In this document: one piece after another, positions 1 through 10,564 of the stretch
Numbering within the stretch: the stretch's first letter is position 1
How the letters are laid out: each line of letters opens with the position of its first letter
Source of the DNA: Fidelibacterota bacterium TCS52
GTDB lineage: Bacteria; Fidelibacterota; Fidelibacteria; Fidelibacterales; Fidelibacteraceae
Assembly (NCBI GenBank): GCA_001577215.1
Contig: LSCC01000005.1
Span: forward strand, 1-42,677
Direction: 5' to 3'
DNA: 42,677 nucleotides
Program-made: the position numbers and the translations under genes
The notes under the pieces: generated by a model
Seen by the model: only the letters and a program-made list of their open reading frames with translations
Told to the model about the DNA's origin: nothing
Databases searched by the model: none

Positions 1-1013
1 TTTGGTTTAGGGAATGTGAAATTTTTTAAATTACCTTCACCGGCAATGGTGGTTTTAAGTGTAACAGCTTGGTTAGCTTCTATCTCTGAATTACTTAACT
101 TTACCGATAAATTAAAGTTACCAACCGCTCCGGTAAATGTATCATAAACACAATTCGGTAACTTTATCACATTGATATTTTTTGCAGGTGCAATAGTATT
201 TACAACATTATTTCTATTTATACTAAAAAACGAATCAAACGGATCATTTGAACGACGATTAGCACTTACTTCTATTCTTAAATTCTGTGGAGGAATTTCC
301 AACTTTCCAATTTCAGTTGGGGTTAAAACCAAATTAAATAAATCAGCTGTTTTATATTGAATTCCATTTATCACTTCTGTTGAAACTTTCGGATTTTTAA
401 TTAAATTTTGCTTCTCGATCATAAATCCGGGAATTGTATTTATTTTGGGAATATTATAATCAATAATATTTATTTTAGTATATAATCGATATGTTATTAC
501 AATTGATTCTCCCAAATAAACGGAAGATTTTTCACAGATAGGATCCACAAATAATTTTTCATCAACTTGACTATTAATTCTCTGACGACTATTATTGCTA
601 TTGCTACTTTTTTTATTTTGTTTTTTTTGTGTTTGACTGGTTACGGTTATAATAATATTATTTGTTTTGTAATTCTTTCCTTTGAATTTTATATCAAAAG
701 ATGGGATTGTTAATTTACCCGTTTTTTTTGCTACAATTTGATATGTCAATTTTTTTGTAGAAGTTGTTTTACCATTTATCCAGCTAAAATTTGACGATCG
801 AGAAGGTCCACCAATTACTTTAAAACTATTATCTAAATCAAAATCAAATTTTGGGAAATCACTAAAATCAGTAAATTCAATAGTAAGATTTATCGGAGTT
901 CGTAAATTTGTAACTGTTTTATCTACAGAAACATCGATTTTACGCTCAGCAAATAAAACCAATGGAATTACTATTAATAATATTGTTATTTTTTTAAAAT
1001 AAATTTTAATCAT
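1..1013 (-). CDS. batD: BatD-like oxygen tolerance protein, N-terminal part (runs off the left edge of the window)
   Basis: Open minus-strand frame from ATG at 1013 to the window edge with no stop; not in the ORF track because it is truncated. Begins MIKIYFKKITILLIVIPLVLFAERKIDVSVDKTVTNLRTPINLTIEF (signal peptide plus BatD-like beta domain). Directly follows batA/batB/TPR genes. Confidence 0.8.
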   Translation of the reverse strand, partial: MIKIYFKKITILLIVIPLVLFAERKIDVSVDKTVTNLRTPINLTIEFTDFSDFPKFDFDLDNSFKVIGGPSRSSNFSWINGKTTSTKKLTYQIVAKKTGKLTIPSFDIKFKGKNYKTNNIIITVTSQTQKKQNKKSSNSNNSRQRINSQVDEKLFVDPICEKSSVYLGESIVITYRLYTKINIIDYNIPKINTIPGFMIEKQNLIKNPKVSTEVINGIQYKTADLFNLVLTPTEIGKLEIPPQNLRIEVSANRRSNDPFDSFFSINRNNVVNTIAPAKNINVIKLPNCVYDTFTGAVGNFNLSVKLSNSEIEANQAVTLKTTIAGEGNLKNFTFPKP

Positions 1014-1062
1014 TTTGTTTTAAGTTCCAAACATATAATAAAATACTAAAAAAATAGATGTT

Positions 1063-1839
1063 TTACCAATCCTTACTTTTCTTTATTTTTTTCCCTTTCA
1101 TTTTATGACGAATTAATTTTTTAATCGATTTAAGTTCTCTCTCTTTTACAGCATCTAAAATATTTTTTGCCTGTTCTTTAGTTATGCTCTTTATTTTCAT
1201 CTCCTGCATTTTCTTTTTGTCTTCATTCTCATTAAATTTTTCACTACCTTTGGATTGCTGTTTTTCTCTATTTTCTTGTTCTTTGTTTTTTGATTTGTCT
1301 TTTTGAGATTCATTATTAGAATCGGATTTTTGTTTTTTGTTTTGCTGTTGATCTTGCTTTTGATCCTTTTGTTTCTGTTGTTTTTTATTTTGTTGTTTCT
1401 GTTTTTCTATTAATTTTCTAACGGTTTCATACATTACTTTATTATCAAAATCGTTCGGATTATACTGAATACTCTTTTTAAAATGCGCCAATGCTTGTTG
1501 AAGATCCTTTTTTTTCAAACTGATCTGACCAAGGTTATATTCTGTTTTAGACAACAAATCTTCATCTTCGCTGTTCAAAGATTGCAAATAATTATTCTCT
1601 GCTTCTTCAAGCTGTCCTAATTTTTGTGCAGCTGCTGCGGTATTATAACTTAAAATTGAATTATCTTTTCTTTCCTTATCTAATTTATATTTATAATAAT
1701 TATATGCTTTTTTATATTTACCGCCTTTATATGCTGCAGTTCCGGGATCTTCGGCGAATATTACATTTATAAATATTAAAATAATAATGGCCAATTTAAA
1801 TAGATTTTTGACAATATTTTCTTTATTTTTAATTTTCAT
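1063..1839 (-). CDS. TPR-repeat protein of the Bat operon (BatC/BatE-like) with a Lys/Gln-rich low-complexity C-terminus
   Basis: TPR-like helices (AAYKGGKYKKAYNYYKYKL..., YNLGQISLKKKDLQQALAHFKKSIQYNPNDFDNK). Overlaps batB by 11 nt. Confidence 0.8.
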   Translation of the reverse strand: MKIKNKENIVKNLFKLAIIILIFINVIFAEDPGTAAYKGGKYKKAYNYYKYKLDKERKDNSILSYNTAAAAQKLGQLEEAENNYLQSLNSEDEDLLSKTEYNLGQISLKKKDLQQALAHFKKSIQYNPNDFDNKVMYETVRKLIEKQKQQNKKQQKQKDQKQDQQQNKKQKSDSNNESQKDKSKNKEQENREKQQSKGSEKFNENEDKKKMQEMKIKSITKEQAKNILDAVKERELKSIKKLIRHKMKGKKIKKSKDW

Positions 1840-2872
1840 TTTTACTAAAACTTTTCTTCTTTAAATAATTTGGTAAAAAATATTCAAACAATAACAAAAC
1901 CAAACCAAATACCAAAAATATTTGAAATAATTCTCTATACTTCGTAAAACCATGTGTTTTGAATTCTTCTTTGTTCAAAGTATTTATGTTTTTATATATT
2001 TTACTTAAAGGTGATCTTGTTTCATTTAAACGTAAATATTTACCATTTGTTTTTCTTGCGATTTGTTTTAATGTACTTTCTTGCAATTCAGTAGTTATTA
2101 CCTTATTTCTACTATCTCTTTTATAATCAATTATTTTATCATTTTTGTTATAAATTGGTATTGGACCACCTTTTAAGGTGCCTACTCCAATAGAATAAAT
2201 AATTATTCCGTTTTCCTTTGCATTTTCAATCGATTTGTTAATTTCCTGTTCATGATCTTCGCCATCACTAATGATTATTAACGCTTTGTCTCTCTTTGAA
2301 TCCTCAGGAAATGATCTTGTTGCAATATTTATAGCGTCTGCAATAGCAGTTCCCTGTACAGGCAATAATTTTTCATCCATAATATTCAATAGCATTGAAG
2401 CAGCTCGATGATCTAATGTCAATGGGCATTGAAGGTGAACAACTCCGGCGAACCCTATCAGACCAATTCTATCTCCTCGCAAATTCCCGATAAATTTTTT
2501 CAATTCAAATTTTGACCTTTCTAACCTGCTTGGAGAAATATCCGTTGCAATCATACTATTTGATAGATCCAACGCAACTATTATGTCAACACCCTCTCTC
2601 TTCAACTCCTCAATATCCGTTCCAATACGTAAACCCGAAGCACCTATTATCAATAGAATAATTACCAATAATTCTATCAAAAAATGAAACTTTTTTAGTG
2701 AGTAATTATTTTTTCCCCTCAATTTTTTGAGCATATTGTTATTAATATGGGAATTAATCATTTTCATCATTCTCTTGTTCTTTAATACACGAAATATGAT
2801 CAATACAGGTACAATAAATAATAACCATAATATTTCAGGATGAGCAAATTCTATCATGGGTAAACTCTCCAA
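1829..2872 (-). CDS. batB: BatB-like VWA-domain membrane protein
   Basis: MIDAS motif DLSNSMIATD, 'GRIGLIGFAGVVHLQCPLT'-type VWA core, N-terminal TM helices and a C-terminal TM. Second of two tandem VWA genes. Confidence 0.88.
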   Translation of the reverse strand: MESLPMIEFAHPEILWLLFIVPVLIIFRVLKNKRMMKMINSHINNNMLKKLRGKNNYSLKKFHFLIELLVIILLIIGASGLRIGTDIEELKREGVDIIVALDLSNSMIATDISPSRLERSKFELKKFIGNLRGDRIGLIGFAGVVHLQCPLTLDHRAASMLLNIMDEKLLPVQGTAIADAINIATRSFPEDSKRDKALIIISDGEDHEQEINKSIENAKENGIIIYSIGVGTLKGGPIPIYNKNDKIIDYKRDSRNKVITTELQESTLKQIARKTNGKYLRLNETRSPLSKIYKNINTLNKEEFKTHGFTKYRELFQIFLVFGLVLLLFEYFLPNYLKKKSFSKNEN

Positions 2873-3825
2873 ATAATTTTTGAAAGAATTAATTCAATAA
2901 TAAATAGCAAAATTGCCGGTAATAGAAACCATAAATATTTTTCCGCCCAGTCAGTATATTTATCAACATTAACTTCCGTTTTTTCCATTTTTGATATTTC
3001 TTCCCAAATATTTTTTAATTTTTCATTTGAATTTGCTATAAAAAACTTTCCGCCCGTGAAATTAGCTATTTTAGTTAAAAGTTCCTCATTTACCGGTGGA
3101 ACTCTTTGAAAACTCCAAAAATTATTATTTAACTTTCCGTCACCTCCTCCCATAGCAATAGTATATATTTTTATGTCGAATTCTTTGGCAAATTTCGCCC
3201 CTGTGATCGGATCAATATCACCTGCATTATTATCTCCATCACTTAATAAAATCACTACTTTACTTTTAGCTTCCGAATCTCGCAGCCGATTAATACTATT
3301 ACTAATTGCTAATCCAATCGCAGTACCATCTAATTCTTTTGGAATTATCTTCATATCAGAAACGATATTTATTAAAACATCATAATCAACGGTCAATGGA
3401 CATTGTAAAAAAGATTCACCGGCAAAAACAACTAATCCAATTCTGTCTGTTTTTCTTCCTTCAATAAATTCTACAGCAACTTTTTTTGATGCTTCTAATC
3501 GGTTCGGTTTGAAATCTTCTATCTGCATTGATCCGGAAATATCCAAAGCAAGAATAATATCAATGCCTTTTTTCTTTATATTTTTAGTTACATTTCCAAT
3601 TTGAGGACGAGCAAGAGCAAAAATAATTAAGACAATAATTATAAATTTTAACAATATTGGTAATTGTGTTTTTACATTTAATTTTGGAGTTATTTGTTCA
3701 ATTATATCTAATGTACCAATGCGCAATGTCTCAAAATTATCATTTTTTTTGAGCCAATATAAAATCGTAATCCCTATCGGGAGAATCAATAATATGAACA
3801 TATATGGAAAAGCAAATCTAAACAT
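2854..3825 (-). CDS. batA: BatA-like VWA-domain membrane protein
   Basis: MIDAS DISGSMQIEDF; RIGLVVFAGESFLQCPLT; ILLSDGDNNAG; N- and C-terminal TM helices. Overlaps batB. Confidence 0.88.
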   Translation of the reverse strand: MFRFAFPYMFILLILPIGITILYWLKKNDNFETLRIGTLDIIEQITPKLNVKTQLPILLKFIIIVLIIFALARPQIGNVTKNIKKKGIDIILALDISGSMQIEDFKPNRLEASKKVAVEFIEGRKTDRIGLVVFAGESFLQCPLTVDYDVLINIVSDMKIIPKELDGTAIGLAISNSINRLRDSEAKSKVVILLSDGDNNAGDIDPITGAKFAKEFDIKIYTIAMGGGDGKLNNNFWSFQRVPPVNEELLTKIANFTGGKFFIANSNEKLKNIWEEISKMEKTEVNVDKYTDWAEKYLWFLLPAILLFIIELILSKIIWRVYP

Positions 3826-3925
3826 AATTTAATTGACTATAATATTTTCCTTTCATTTTTTTCATTATTCTCATTTTTTAGTAATAATTTAATAAAAAGT
3901 TCCAAAAAATCTGATTTGTATTTAA

Positions 3926-4621
3926 TTAATTATTATTAATATTTTTGTTTACAATATCACTTAAGAACCACAATACAATATCAACTATTTCTTTATCCAC
4001 ATCTTTTTGTGATCTTTTGGTATTTGATAGTAATTTTAGTGAATGATCTGTTTCAGGAATGAGCATCAATCTAGCATATGGATTTAAAGCGCCGACTAAC
4101 AATTCAATTTTTTTATTATCTGAATATTTATCGTTCGTTCCTTGAATAAAAAACATTGGTTTTTTTAGAGCAAACAATAATTTACTTGGTAATGGAATTT
4201 TCAAAAATGTTACTTTCTGTGGATAACCTAAAAATAAATAACCTATGATCTTATCGGAAATAATTCTTGAAGAAACAATTGAACTTAGTGATTTTCCACC
4301 TACAAAAAAATAATCATTCTTGAATTCTTCCTTGCTTTGAATGTATCCAAATACCTTTTTATAAATTTTTTTTAAATGACCTATTCCCAAAAAAATTTTT
4401 ATTTTTTTATTTGCAAACGGATAATCAAATTTTATAACATTTACATTTTCAGCAATTAAATAATCGGATAAATAATTTAATAATTCATCATTCATACCTT
4501 TGTAATATCCGGGACCAATTATTAAGGTTACATTTGATTTTTTCTGTTTTGCCTTATTAATTGATACTTTAATAGTTTTTTTATGTGATATTTTTAATAA
4601 TTCGATATTATTTTTATTCAT
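3926..4621 (-). CDS. alpha/beta hydrolase, dienelactone-hydrolase/COG3571-like
   Basis: VGGKSLSSIVSSR nucleophile-elbow-like segment, FIQGTNDKYSD, and a late His (IPETDHSLKLL). Confidence 0.65.
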   Translation of the reverse strand: MNKNNIELLKISHKKTIKVSINKAKQKKSNVTLIIGPGYYKGMNDELLNYLSDYLIAENVNVIKFDYPFANKKIKIFLGIGHLKKIYKKVFGYIQSKEEFKNDYFFVGGKSLSSIVSSRIISDKIIGYLFLGYPQKVTFLKIPLPSKLLFALKKPMFFIQGTNDKYSDNKKIELLVGALNPYARLMLIPETDHSLKLLSNTKRSQKDVDKEIVDIVLWFLSDIVNKNINNN

Positions 4622-4675
4622 AAAATTGTTTTTTATATTTATTTAATATTTATTGATTAGAGAAAATATTTTTGA

Positions 4676-7051
4676 TCAATCTTCATCGAGGTAATCGTAA
4701 TTTTGCTCCAAATAATCCGGTCCTACTAAAACCTCTCTTGCTTTTGAACCTGTAAAAGGACCAACTATCTCAGCATCTTCCAATTGATCTACCATTCTTG
4801 CTGCTCTACTGTATCCTACCTTAAGTCGTCTTTGAATTAATGATATAGATCCCTGCTGATGAGTTACTACAAGTTTTAACGCTTCGCCAAAAAGTTCATC
4901 ACGATCATCATCGCCATCTATACTGATCTTTGCAGAATCTTCTTTTTCTTTTGCTGTTGGAAGTATAAACTCATCTTTTTCACTTGGTTGCTTTTTAATA
5001 TGTCCTAAGACATCTTCAATCTCTTCCAATGTAATATATGCATTATGCACACGAATTGGTTCTGATGTTCCCGGAGATAAAAATAACAGATCACCCTTGC
5101 CCAACAATTTTTCCGCTCCAGCGGTATCCAAAATAGTTCTACTGTCAATTTTTGTAGGAACCTGAAATCCTATTCTCGCCGGAAAATTAGACCTGATCAC
5201 TCCTGTAATAACATCAACAGTCGGTCTTTGTGTGGCAACAACTAAATGAATACCAACTGCTCTTGCCATTTGTGCTAAACGAGCAATGGGAGCTTCAACC
5301 TCTTTACTACCAATTAACATTAAATCTGCTAATTCATCAATAATTACGACAATATAAGGTAAGATTTCTCCATCTTCGTCTTTTTCCATCTTTTTATTAT
5401 ATTCACTAATATTTCTCACAGTTGCATCAGCTAATAAACCATATCTACATTCCATTTCAACCTCAGCACTTCTTAACGCCAACACCGCATTTTTTGCATT
5501 GGTTATCACATATTCATCAATATCTTCACTTGTAATTAAATGATATGGCTCCAGTGCTTTATAAATTGAAAGTTCTAATTTTTTTGGATCTACTAGAATA
5601 AATTTCACTTGTTCCGGTTTGGCTCGATATAAAATAGACATAATCAAGGTATTTATGCATACTGATTTTCCCGACCCTGTTGTTCCGGCTATAAGTACAT
5701 GTGGCATTTTTGCTAAATTGAAAATAAATGGATCACCTTTAGCAGTTTTCCCTAAAGCAACTGTTAAAATATTTTCCGCATTAACAAATTTTTTTGAATT
5801 GACTATTGACCTCAATAATACCAACTCAGGATGTCTATTTGGAATTTCTACACCAACGACTTTCTTTCCGGGAATTGGAGCTATAATTCTAATTCTTTTC
5901 GCGGCCATAACTCTTGCAATATCATCTGATAAAACAGAGATCTTATTTACTCTTACACCAGTAGCTGGTTCTACTTCATACAATGTAACTACCGGTCCTG
6001 GGACAACTCTAACAACCTTCCCTGTAACACTGAAATCTGCTAAAGTTTTAGTCAATAATTCGGCATTCTCCTCCATTTCCTGTGGATCTATTTTTTCACT
6101 ATGATGAGGAACTTTTAACAATTCTACACTTGGTAAAGTATATTTTTGTCGTTTTTTCTTTTCTTTTGTCTCAGCATCATAATTTACTTCTTCATCATCA
6201 ATTTTTTTTGTCACTTTATATTCCGGAATATATTCATCATTAGTATCTTTTTCAGAACCTTTTTCTTTACTTACTAGTTGATGGTCTATTTTTGGAATTC
6301 TATCTCCACTTTTTTGAATAACATCAGATTTTTTTTCTGGTTTTTCAACTTCTGATTCTCTATGTATTTTCACTTTTTCATTTTTAGTGTTTTGTGTTTT
6401 TTTATCTTTTCTCTTGAAAATTTTTCTAAATAATAATTCAAACGGATAATACAAACTCAATCCAAAAAAACCGAAAATGAGAACGATCAAACTAACAGCT
6501 ATAACAATTAATGCAGGAAGTACACCCAACCAATCCATCAATAATGTCGAAATTACACCTCCAACAAAACCACCAAATGAATAATCACCAGGTAAATTAA
6601 ACAAATTATAAACATAAGGCATAGAGAAAGTAATAGATAACAATAATAACACTCCCAAAAAATATAGAGTAAAGCGTATTAATTTCTCTTTATCCTTTTT
6701 GGCAAAAGTCCACCAACCCCATAAAAATATCAGTGGAATAAATCCCCAGGAAAAATATCCCAATCCTAATTTGATAAAAAAATAAGATATAAATACACCA
6801 ACAATTCCCATTGCATTATTAATTAAAAAATGTCTTGAGATAAGCAATTCATCATTGGGAGAATACGAATATAAACTGATTCCAATAAAAATAGAAATTA
6901 TTATCAATAAAACCCCTATGACTTCTAATTGATATTCCGAAAAGTTAAAATATCCTTTTAATTTATTTTTCAATTTTACCTTCCATAATTTAAATTTAAT
7001 CCTATTATTATTATCAATTAGTAATTTAAACAAAAAAATAAAGATATTCAA
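4676..7051 (-). CDS. ftsK: DNA translocase FtsK/SpoIIIE
   Basis: N-terminal TM segments, Walker A AGTTGSGKSVCINTLI, VIIDELADLM, RLAQMARAVGIHLVVATQRPTVDVITGVIRSNFPARIGFQV, C-terminal gamma/winged-helix domain (ISLIQRRLKVGYSRAARMVDQLE). The start codon shown is TTG. Confidence 0.97.
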   Translation of the reverse strand: MNIFIFLFKLLIDNNNRIKFKLWKVKLKNKLKGYFNFSEYQLEVIGVLLIIISIFIGISLYSYSPNDELLISRHFLINNAMGIVGVFISYFFIKLGLGYFSWGFIPLIFLWGWWTFAKKDKEKLIRFTLYFLGVLLLLSITFSMPYVYNLFNLPGDYSFGGFVGGVISTLLMDWLGVLPALIVIAVSLIVLIFGFFGLSLYYPFELLFRKIFKRKDKKTQNTKNEKVKIHRESEVEKPEKKSDVIQKSGDRIPKIDHQLVSKEKGSEKDTNDEYIPEYKVTKKIDDEEVNYDAETKEKKKRQKYTLPSVELLKVPHHSEKIDPQEMEENAELLTKTLADFSVTGKVVRVVPGPVVTLYEVEPATGVRVNKISVLSDDIARVMAAKRIRIIAPIPGKKVVGVEIPNRHPELVLLRSIVNSKKFVNAENILTVALGKTAKGDPFIFNLAKMPHVLIAGTTGSGKSVCINTLIMSILYRAKPEQVKFILVDPKKLELSIYKALEPYHLITSEDIDEYVITNAKNAVLALRSAEVEMECRYGLLADATVRNISEYNKKMEKDEDGEILPYIVVIIDELADLMLIGSKEVEAPIARLAQMARAVGIHLVVATQRPTVDVITGVIRSNFPARIGFQVPTKIDSRTILDTAGAEKLLGKGDLLFLSPGTSEPIRVHNAYITLEEIEDVLGHIKKQPSEKDEFILPTAKEKEDSAKISIDGDDDRDELFGEALKLVVTHQQGSISLIQRRLKVGYSRAARMVDQLEDAEIVGPFTGSKAREVLVGPDYLEQNYDYLDED

Positions 7052-7090
7052 CTAAGAATTATTTTTATTCTAAAATTCCGAGGTAGATAA

Positions 7091-10000
7091 CTAATCTTTC
7101 ATTCCATTCAAATGTGTTTTCAACTTCTCAAAAACTTTCTTCTTTGAAATTTCCGGATATTCCGATTGAATATAGTTTTCTATCTTACTTCTATTTTTTT
7201 CTAAATTCCACCAACACATTTCCATTACTTTATGAAAGATCACTCCAAAATTCCTGTTGAATTCTCCATTTACACTTTGTAAGTCAGGATATTTTATTTG
7301 CGGAAATGTAGAATCCATAATATCATGCGGATTTAATTCTAAATATTTTTTTTTCCATTTGTCAATCTCGAAATTTTTCCACTTCTCTCCTTTTTGCTTT
7401 TGGGTATTATCTAAATATTGACTGACTTCATCAAAAACATCACTTCCGAAATACTTTTCAATTTTTGTTTGTGAATGTGAAGTCGCATCTATGGATTTTT
7501 TTTCAAACTCATTCGAAATATCGTAAATTTTCCTGATTTCTTTATTCCACCAATTATTTGCTTTGGATTCATCTGTCAATTTCGAAATGTCAGCTAAAAA
7601 GTATATCTTATAAATAGCTCTTGTTACTGCAACATAAAATAACCGTTTATTTTCTGCTTCAACTTCTTTCTTATCAATTAATTTAATTTTCTTTAGTAAA
7701 TTTGTCTTTACAAATTCATCTTTTCCATCTGTAAGAGAAATACCAACTTCCTTAATTTCTTTATCGTTATTGTTTTTAATATCACCAAAATGAATTTGCG
7801 ACCTGTCACTATCTCCTTTTCCTGCTAATTCAGGAAGAATAACAATCGGAAATTCCAATCCCTTGGCTTTATGAATTGTCATAATTTGTACTAAATTTTT
7901 ACTTGGCAATTCTGCCTGAGCAATTTTACTATTTTGGCTGATTTGGAATTTGAAAAATTCATAGATCCCATTTAAACTAACTCCATCTAAAACAAGCTGA
8001 AAAATGATATTGATAATTTTATCAAAATTCGCTAATCGTTGCTTTCCACCTATTTCACTAAAATATCCTAATTCTCTATCATTTTCGGATAGAATTTTAT
8101 ATATCAATTTATCAAAAGAATATTTTTTTGATAATTCTCTCCAATTTTTAATTTCCTCAATAACATATTTCAATTTTGGATTATTTTTTAGTTGTGTATA
8201 AACATTTTTATATTTTTTATTTGATAATAATTTATGAATTTGCAAATCACTTACGGAAAAAAACGGACTTCTCAATAATCCAACAAGTGCCAAATCATCA
8301 TACGGATTTATTAGAATTCGTATAAAATGAAAAATATCAGATGCTTCCTGCTGATTAAACAATCCCTTCCCTGATACAATTTCAAAATCAATATTGTGTT
8401 GCTGAAAAATTCTCAAATATTTTTGGATATTAGTAAATTTCCTTAATAAAATTGCAATTACAGGACCTTTTTCATTTGTAAAATTATTTTCTTTTGCCCA
8501 TTTTAAAGCATCTTTAACATTCATTACTGTTTGTAATACTTCCAAATCCTTGATCTTATTATCATCATTATTATTTTTACAAATATTTATTGTGCAACAA
8601 ATTTCCGTATTTTTTGCAATCTCTTTATTTGATTGATTTGGATCAACGAATTTTGTCTGATTAAAAAATGCTTCATAAGGTTTTCTTATTTCAGTAGAAT
8701 TTTTCATTACTTTTGGAAATATTTTATTTATTACATTGTTAATATAATTTTCCGAAGATCGATAATTGTCGTTAAAATCAATTATATTATCATTTGACTT
8801 ATCAATTATTTCGCGTGCAATATTCATAATTTTAACATCGGCATTATTAAAACGATATATCGACTGCTTCATATCACCAACTATAAATAGGCCTTTTTTT
8901 CGTAAATCACCGGAATCATTACTCGCAATTTTTTTAATAATTTTCCAACGAAGATCATTCGTATCCTGAAATTCATCAACCATTATATGAGAATATCTAT
9001 TTCTATATTTTTTGCAAATCTTATTATCTTTTAAAATTTCATTTGTCTTGCAAATTACGTCATTGAAAGTCAAATAATTATGATCATTTTTGTATTTATT
9101 TAATATTTCGACAAATTCTTCATACAAAGTGATCAATGATTTATAGATTGGAATCGATTCACGATCTAAACTATTTGGAGTTGAAATAACTTGTTCAATT
9201 GGAATATCAATTTTTAAATTATTAATAAATTCTTTGATCTCATCTTTAAATTTATTGCCCCAATCATTTTTAGATCCCGGAAATCTGCTTAGATATTTTT
9301 CGTTTTTTTTAGTTAAAAATTCAACTAATACTTCATTTATAAATTTATTTCGCTTTTGAAAATTGGGATATTTTTCAATTTTTGAAATTTTCCTATTAAT
9401 TTCAATTTCTTTTAACTTTATAAACCCTTCGTTATTTACATCTTTAATATTATTCTGAGCATCTATCCATAACATTTTGAATTTATTGTTCCATTTGTCA
9501 ACAGCAAATTTTGGAGTATAATTTTTTAACCAATCTTGCCAAATATCATTCTCAGATTTAAAATTTATTCTTTCGATCCAATCTGATAATTCCTCTTTGT
9601 GTTGATCAAAAAATTCAAAAAATTGTTTAACTTTATTAATTGTTGATTTGTCTAATATTTTTTCTAAATCTTTATTCCAATTTTTAGATTTTTCTTTAAG
9701 AAATTCATCTAATAATTCGTCAAAGTTCTTCTTTGCAATTGATTCATCTTCTAATCTAAACGAAGGGTCTAATCCAATTTTATGAGCATTTTCCTTTAAT
9801 ATTTTATTACAAAATCCATCGATAGTTGAGATCATATTTTGTGAAAATGTTGAACGAAGCCACCCTTTATATTCATTATATTTTTCGGAACGCAAATTTT
9901 CGCCAAACTCGATACCTTGTTCATCTAATGTAACAATTGGATTTTTCGATAATAGAATATTCAAATCCTTATAGATCCTATTTTCCATTTCCGCCGCAGC

Positions 10001-10207
10001 TTTTTTTGTAAATGTAATTACAAGTATATTTTTAACACCGAGCCATTTATTTTTGGGAATGGAGTTTGATCTTTCAGCGAAATCATCTAAAATGGCACAA
10101 TATCTTTTTGCTAGTGTAAATGTTTTACCGGCACCAGCACATGCTTGAACAAACTTATTAGAATTTAAATCTAACGATTTTGATAAATTACTATTTGTTT
10201 TTTTCAT
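7091..10207 (-). CDS. UvrD/AddA (RecB-like) family ATP-dependent helicase, apparently lacking most of the C-terminal nuclease domain
   Basis: Walker A AGAGKTFTLAKRY, DEFQDTNDLRW, VGDMKQSIYRFNNAD, TIHKAKGLEFPIVILPE, ENKRLFYVAVTRA. Only the first nuclease-type motif is visible (NFGVIFHKVMEM) before the stop. Confidence 0.9.
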   Translation of the reverse strand: MKKTNSNLSKSLDLNSNKFVQACAGAGKTFTLAKRYCAILDDFAERSNSIPKNKWLGVKNILVITFTKKAAAEMENRIYKDLNILLSKNPIVTLDEQGIEFGENLRSEKYNEYKGWLRSTFSQNMISTIDGFCNKILKENAHKIGLDPSFRLEDESIAKKNFDELLDEFLKEKSKNWNKDLEKILDKSTINKVKQFFEFFDQHKEELSDWIERINFKSENDIWQDWLKNYTPKFAVDKWNNKFKMLWIDAQNNIKDVNNEGFIKLKEIEINRKISKIEKYPNFQKRNKFINEVLVEFLTKKNEKYLSRFPGSKNDWGNKFKDEIKEFINNLKIDIPIEQVISTPNSLDRESIPIYKSLITLYEEFVEILNKYKNDHNYLTFNDVICKTNEILKDNKICKKYRNRYSHIMVDEFQDTNDLRWKIIKKIASNDSGDLRKKGLFIVGDMKQSIYRFNNADVKIMNIAREIIDKSNDNIIDFNDNYRSSENYINNVINKIFPKVMKNSTEIRKPYEAFFNQTKFVDPNQSNKEIAKNTEICCTINICKNNNDDNKIKDLEVLQTVMNVKDALKWAKENNFTNEKGPVIAILLRKFTNIQKYLRIFQQHNIDFEIVSGKGLFNQQEASDIFHFIRILINPYDDLALVGLLRSPFFSVSDLQIHKLLSNKKYKNVYTQLKNNPKLKYVIEEIKNWRELSKKYSFDKLIYKILSENDRELGYFSEIGGKQRLANFDKIINIIFQLVLDGVSLNGIYEFFKFQISQNSKIAQAELPSKNLVQIMTIHKAKGLEFPIVILPELAGKGDSDRSQIHFGDIKNNNDKEIKEVGISLTDGKDEFVKTNLLKKIKLIDKKEVEAENKRLFYVAVTRAIYKIYFLADISKLTDESKANNWWNKEIRKIYDISNEFEKKSIDATSHSQTKIEKYFGSDVFDEVSQYLDNTQKQKGEKWKNFEIDKWKKKYLELNPHDIMDSTFPQIKYPDLQSVNGEFNRNFGVIFHKVMEMCWWNLEKNRSKIENYIQSEYPEISKKKVFEKLKTHLNGMKD

Positions 10208-10564
10208 TTAACTAATTCCTGTTATCAATTATTTATTTATAAAATTACATAATTTATTACTGAAATACAAGAAAGTATGTGATGACCTTGGGAGAATGAA
10301 AACCAGATAGCGGAGACAGAAAGAAAAATTATGAATTATAAAATGTGAATTATCAATTACGAATTTCCAATTTCCCCACCTGTATGGGCAGGCAATTTCA
10401 AATTCCGTTTTTCAATCTCCATTCTCAGTTTTCCACACCTAATGATTTTGAAAATTTCTTTGACGATATTAATAATATTGATACCAATTACATAAATTTA
10501 TATATCGATTTGTTGGATTTTACGGTCAATTATGAAAAATAATCACTTAATCTGAAAATTTTTC

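Noticed and set aside
172-360. 62-aa + strand ORF
   Set aside because: Antisense to the open batD frame on the minus strand.
1321-1440. Low-complexity repeat tract (ttttgttttttgttttgctgttgatc...)
   Set aside because: Encodes the Lys/Gln-rich linker of the TPR protein; ordinary low-complexity coding sequence.
5619-6104. 161-aa + strand ORF antisense to ftsK
   Set aside because: Shadow ORF opposite the conserved FtsK motor domain.
10345-10542. 65-aa + strand ORF (MNYQLRISNFPTCMGRQFQIPFF...)
   Set aside because: Lies in a repeat-like intergenic segment, with no family signature and no good RBS; better explained as a chance ORF in a possible repeat.
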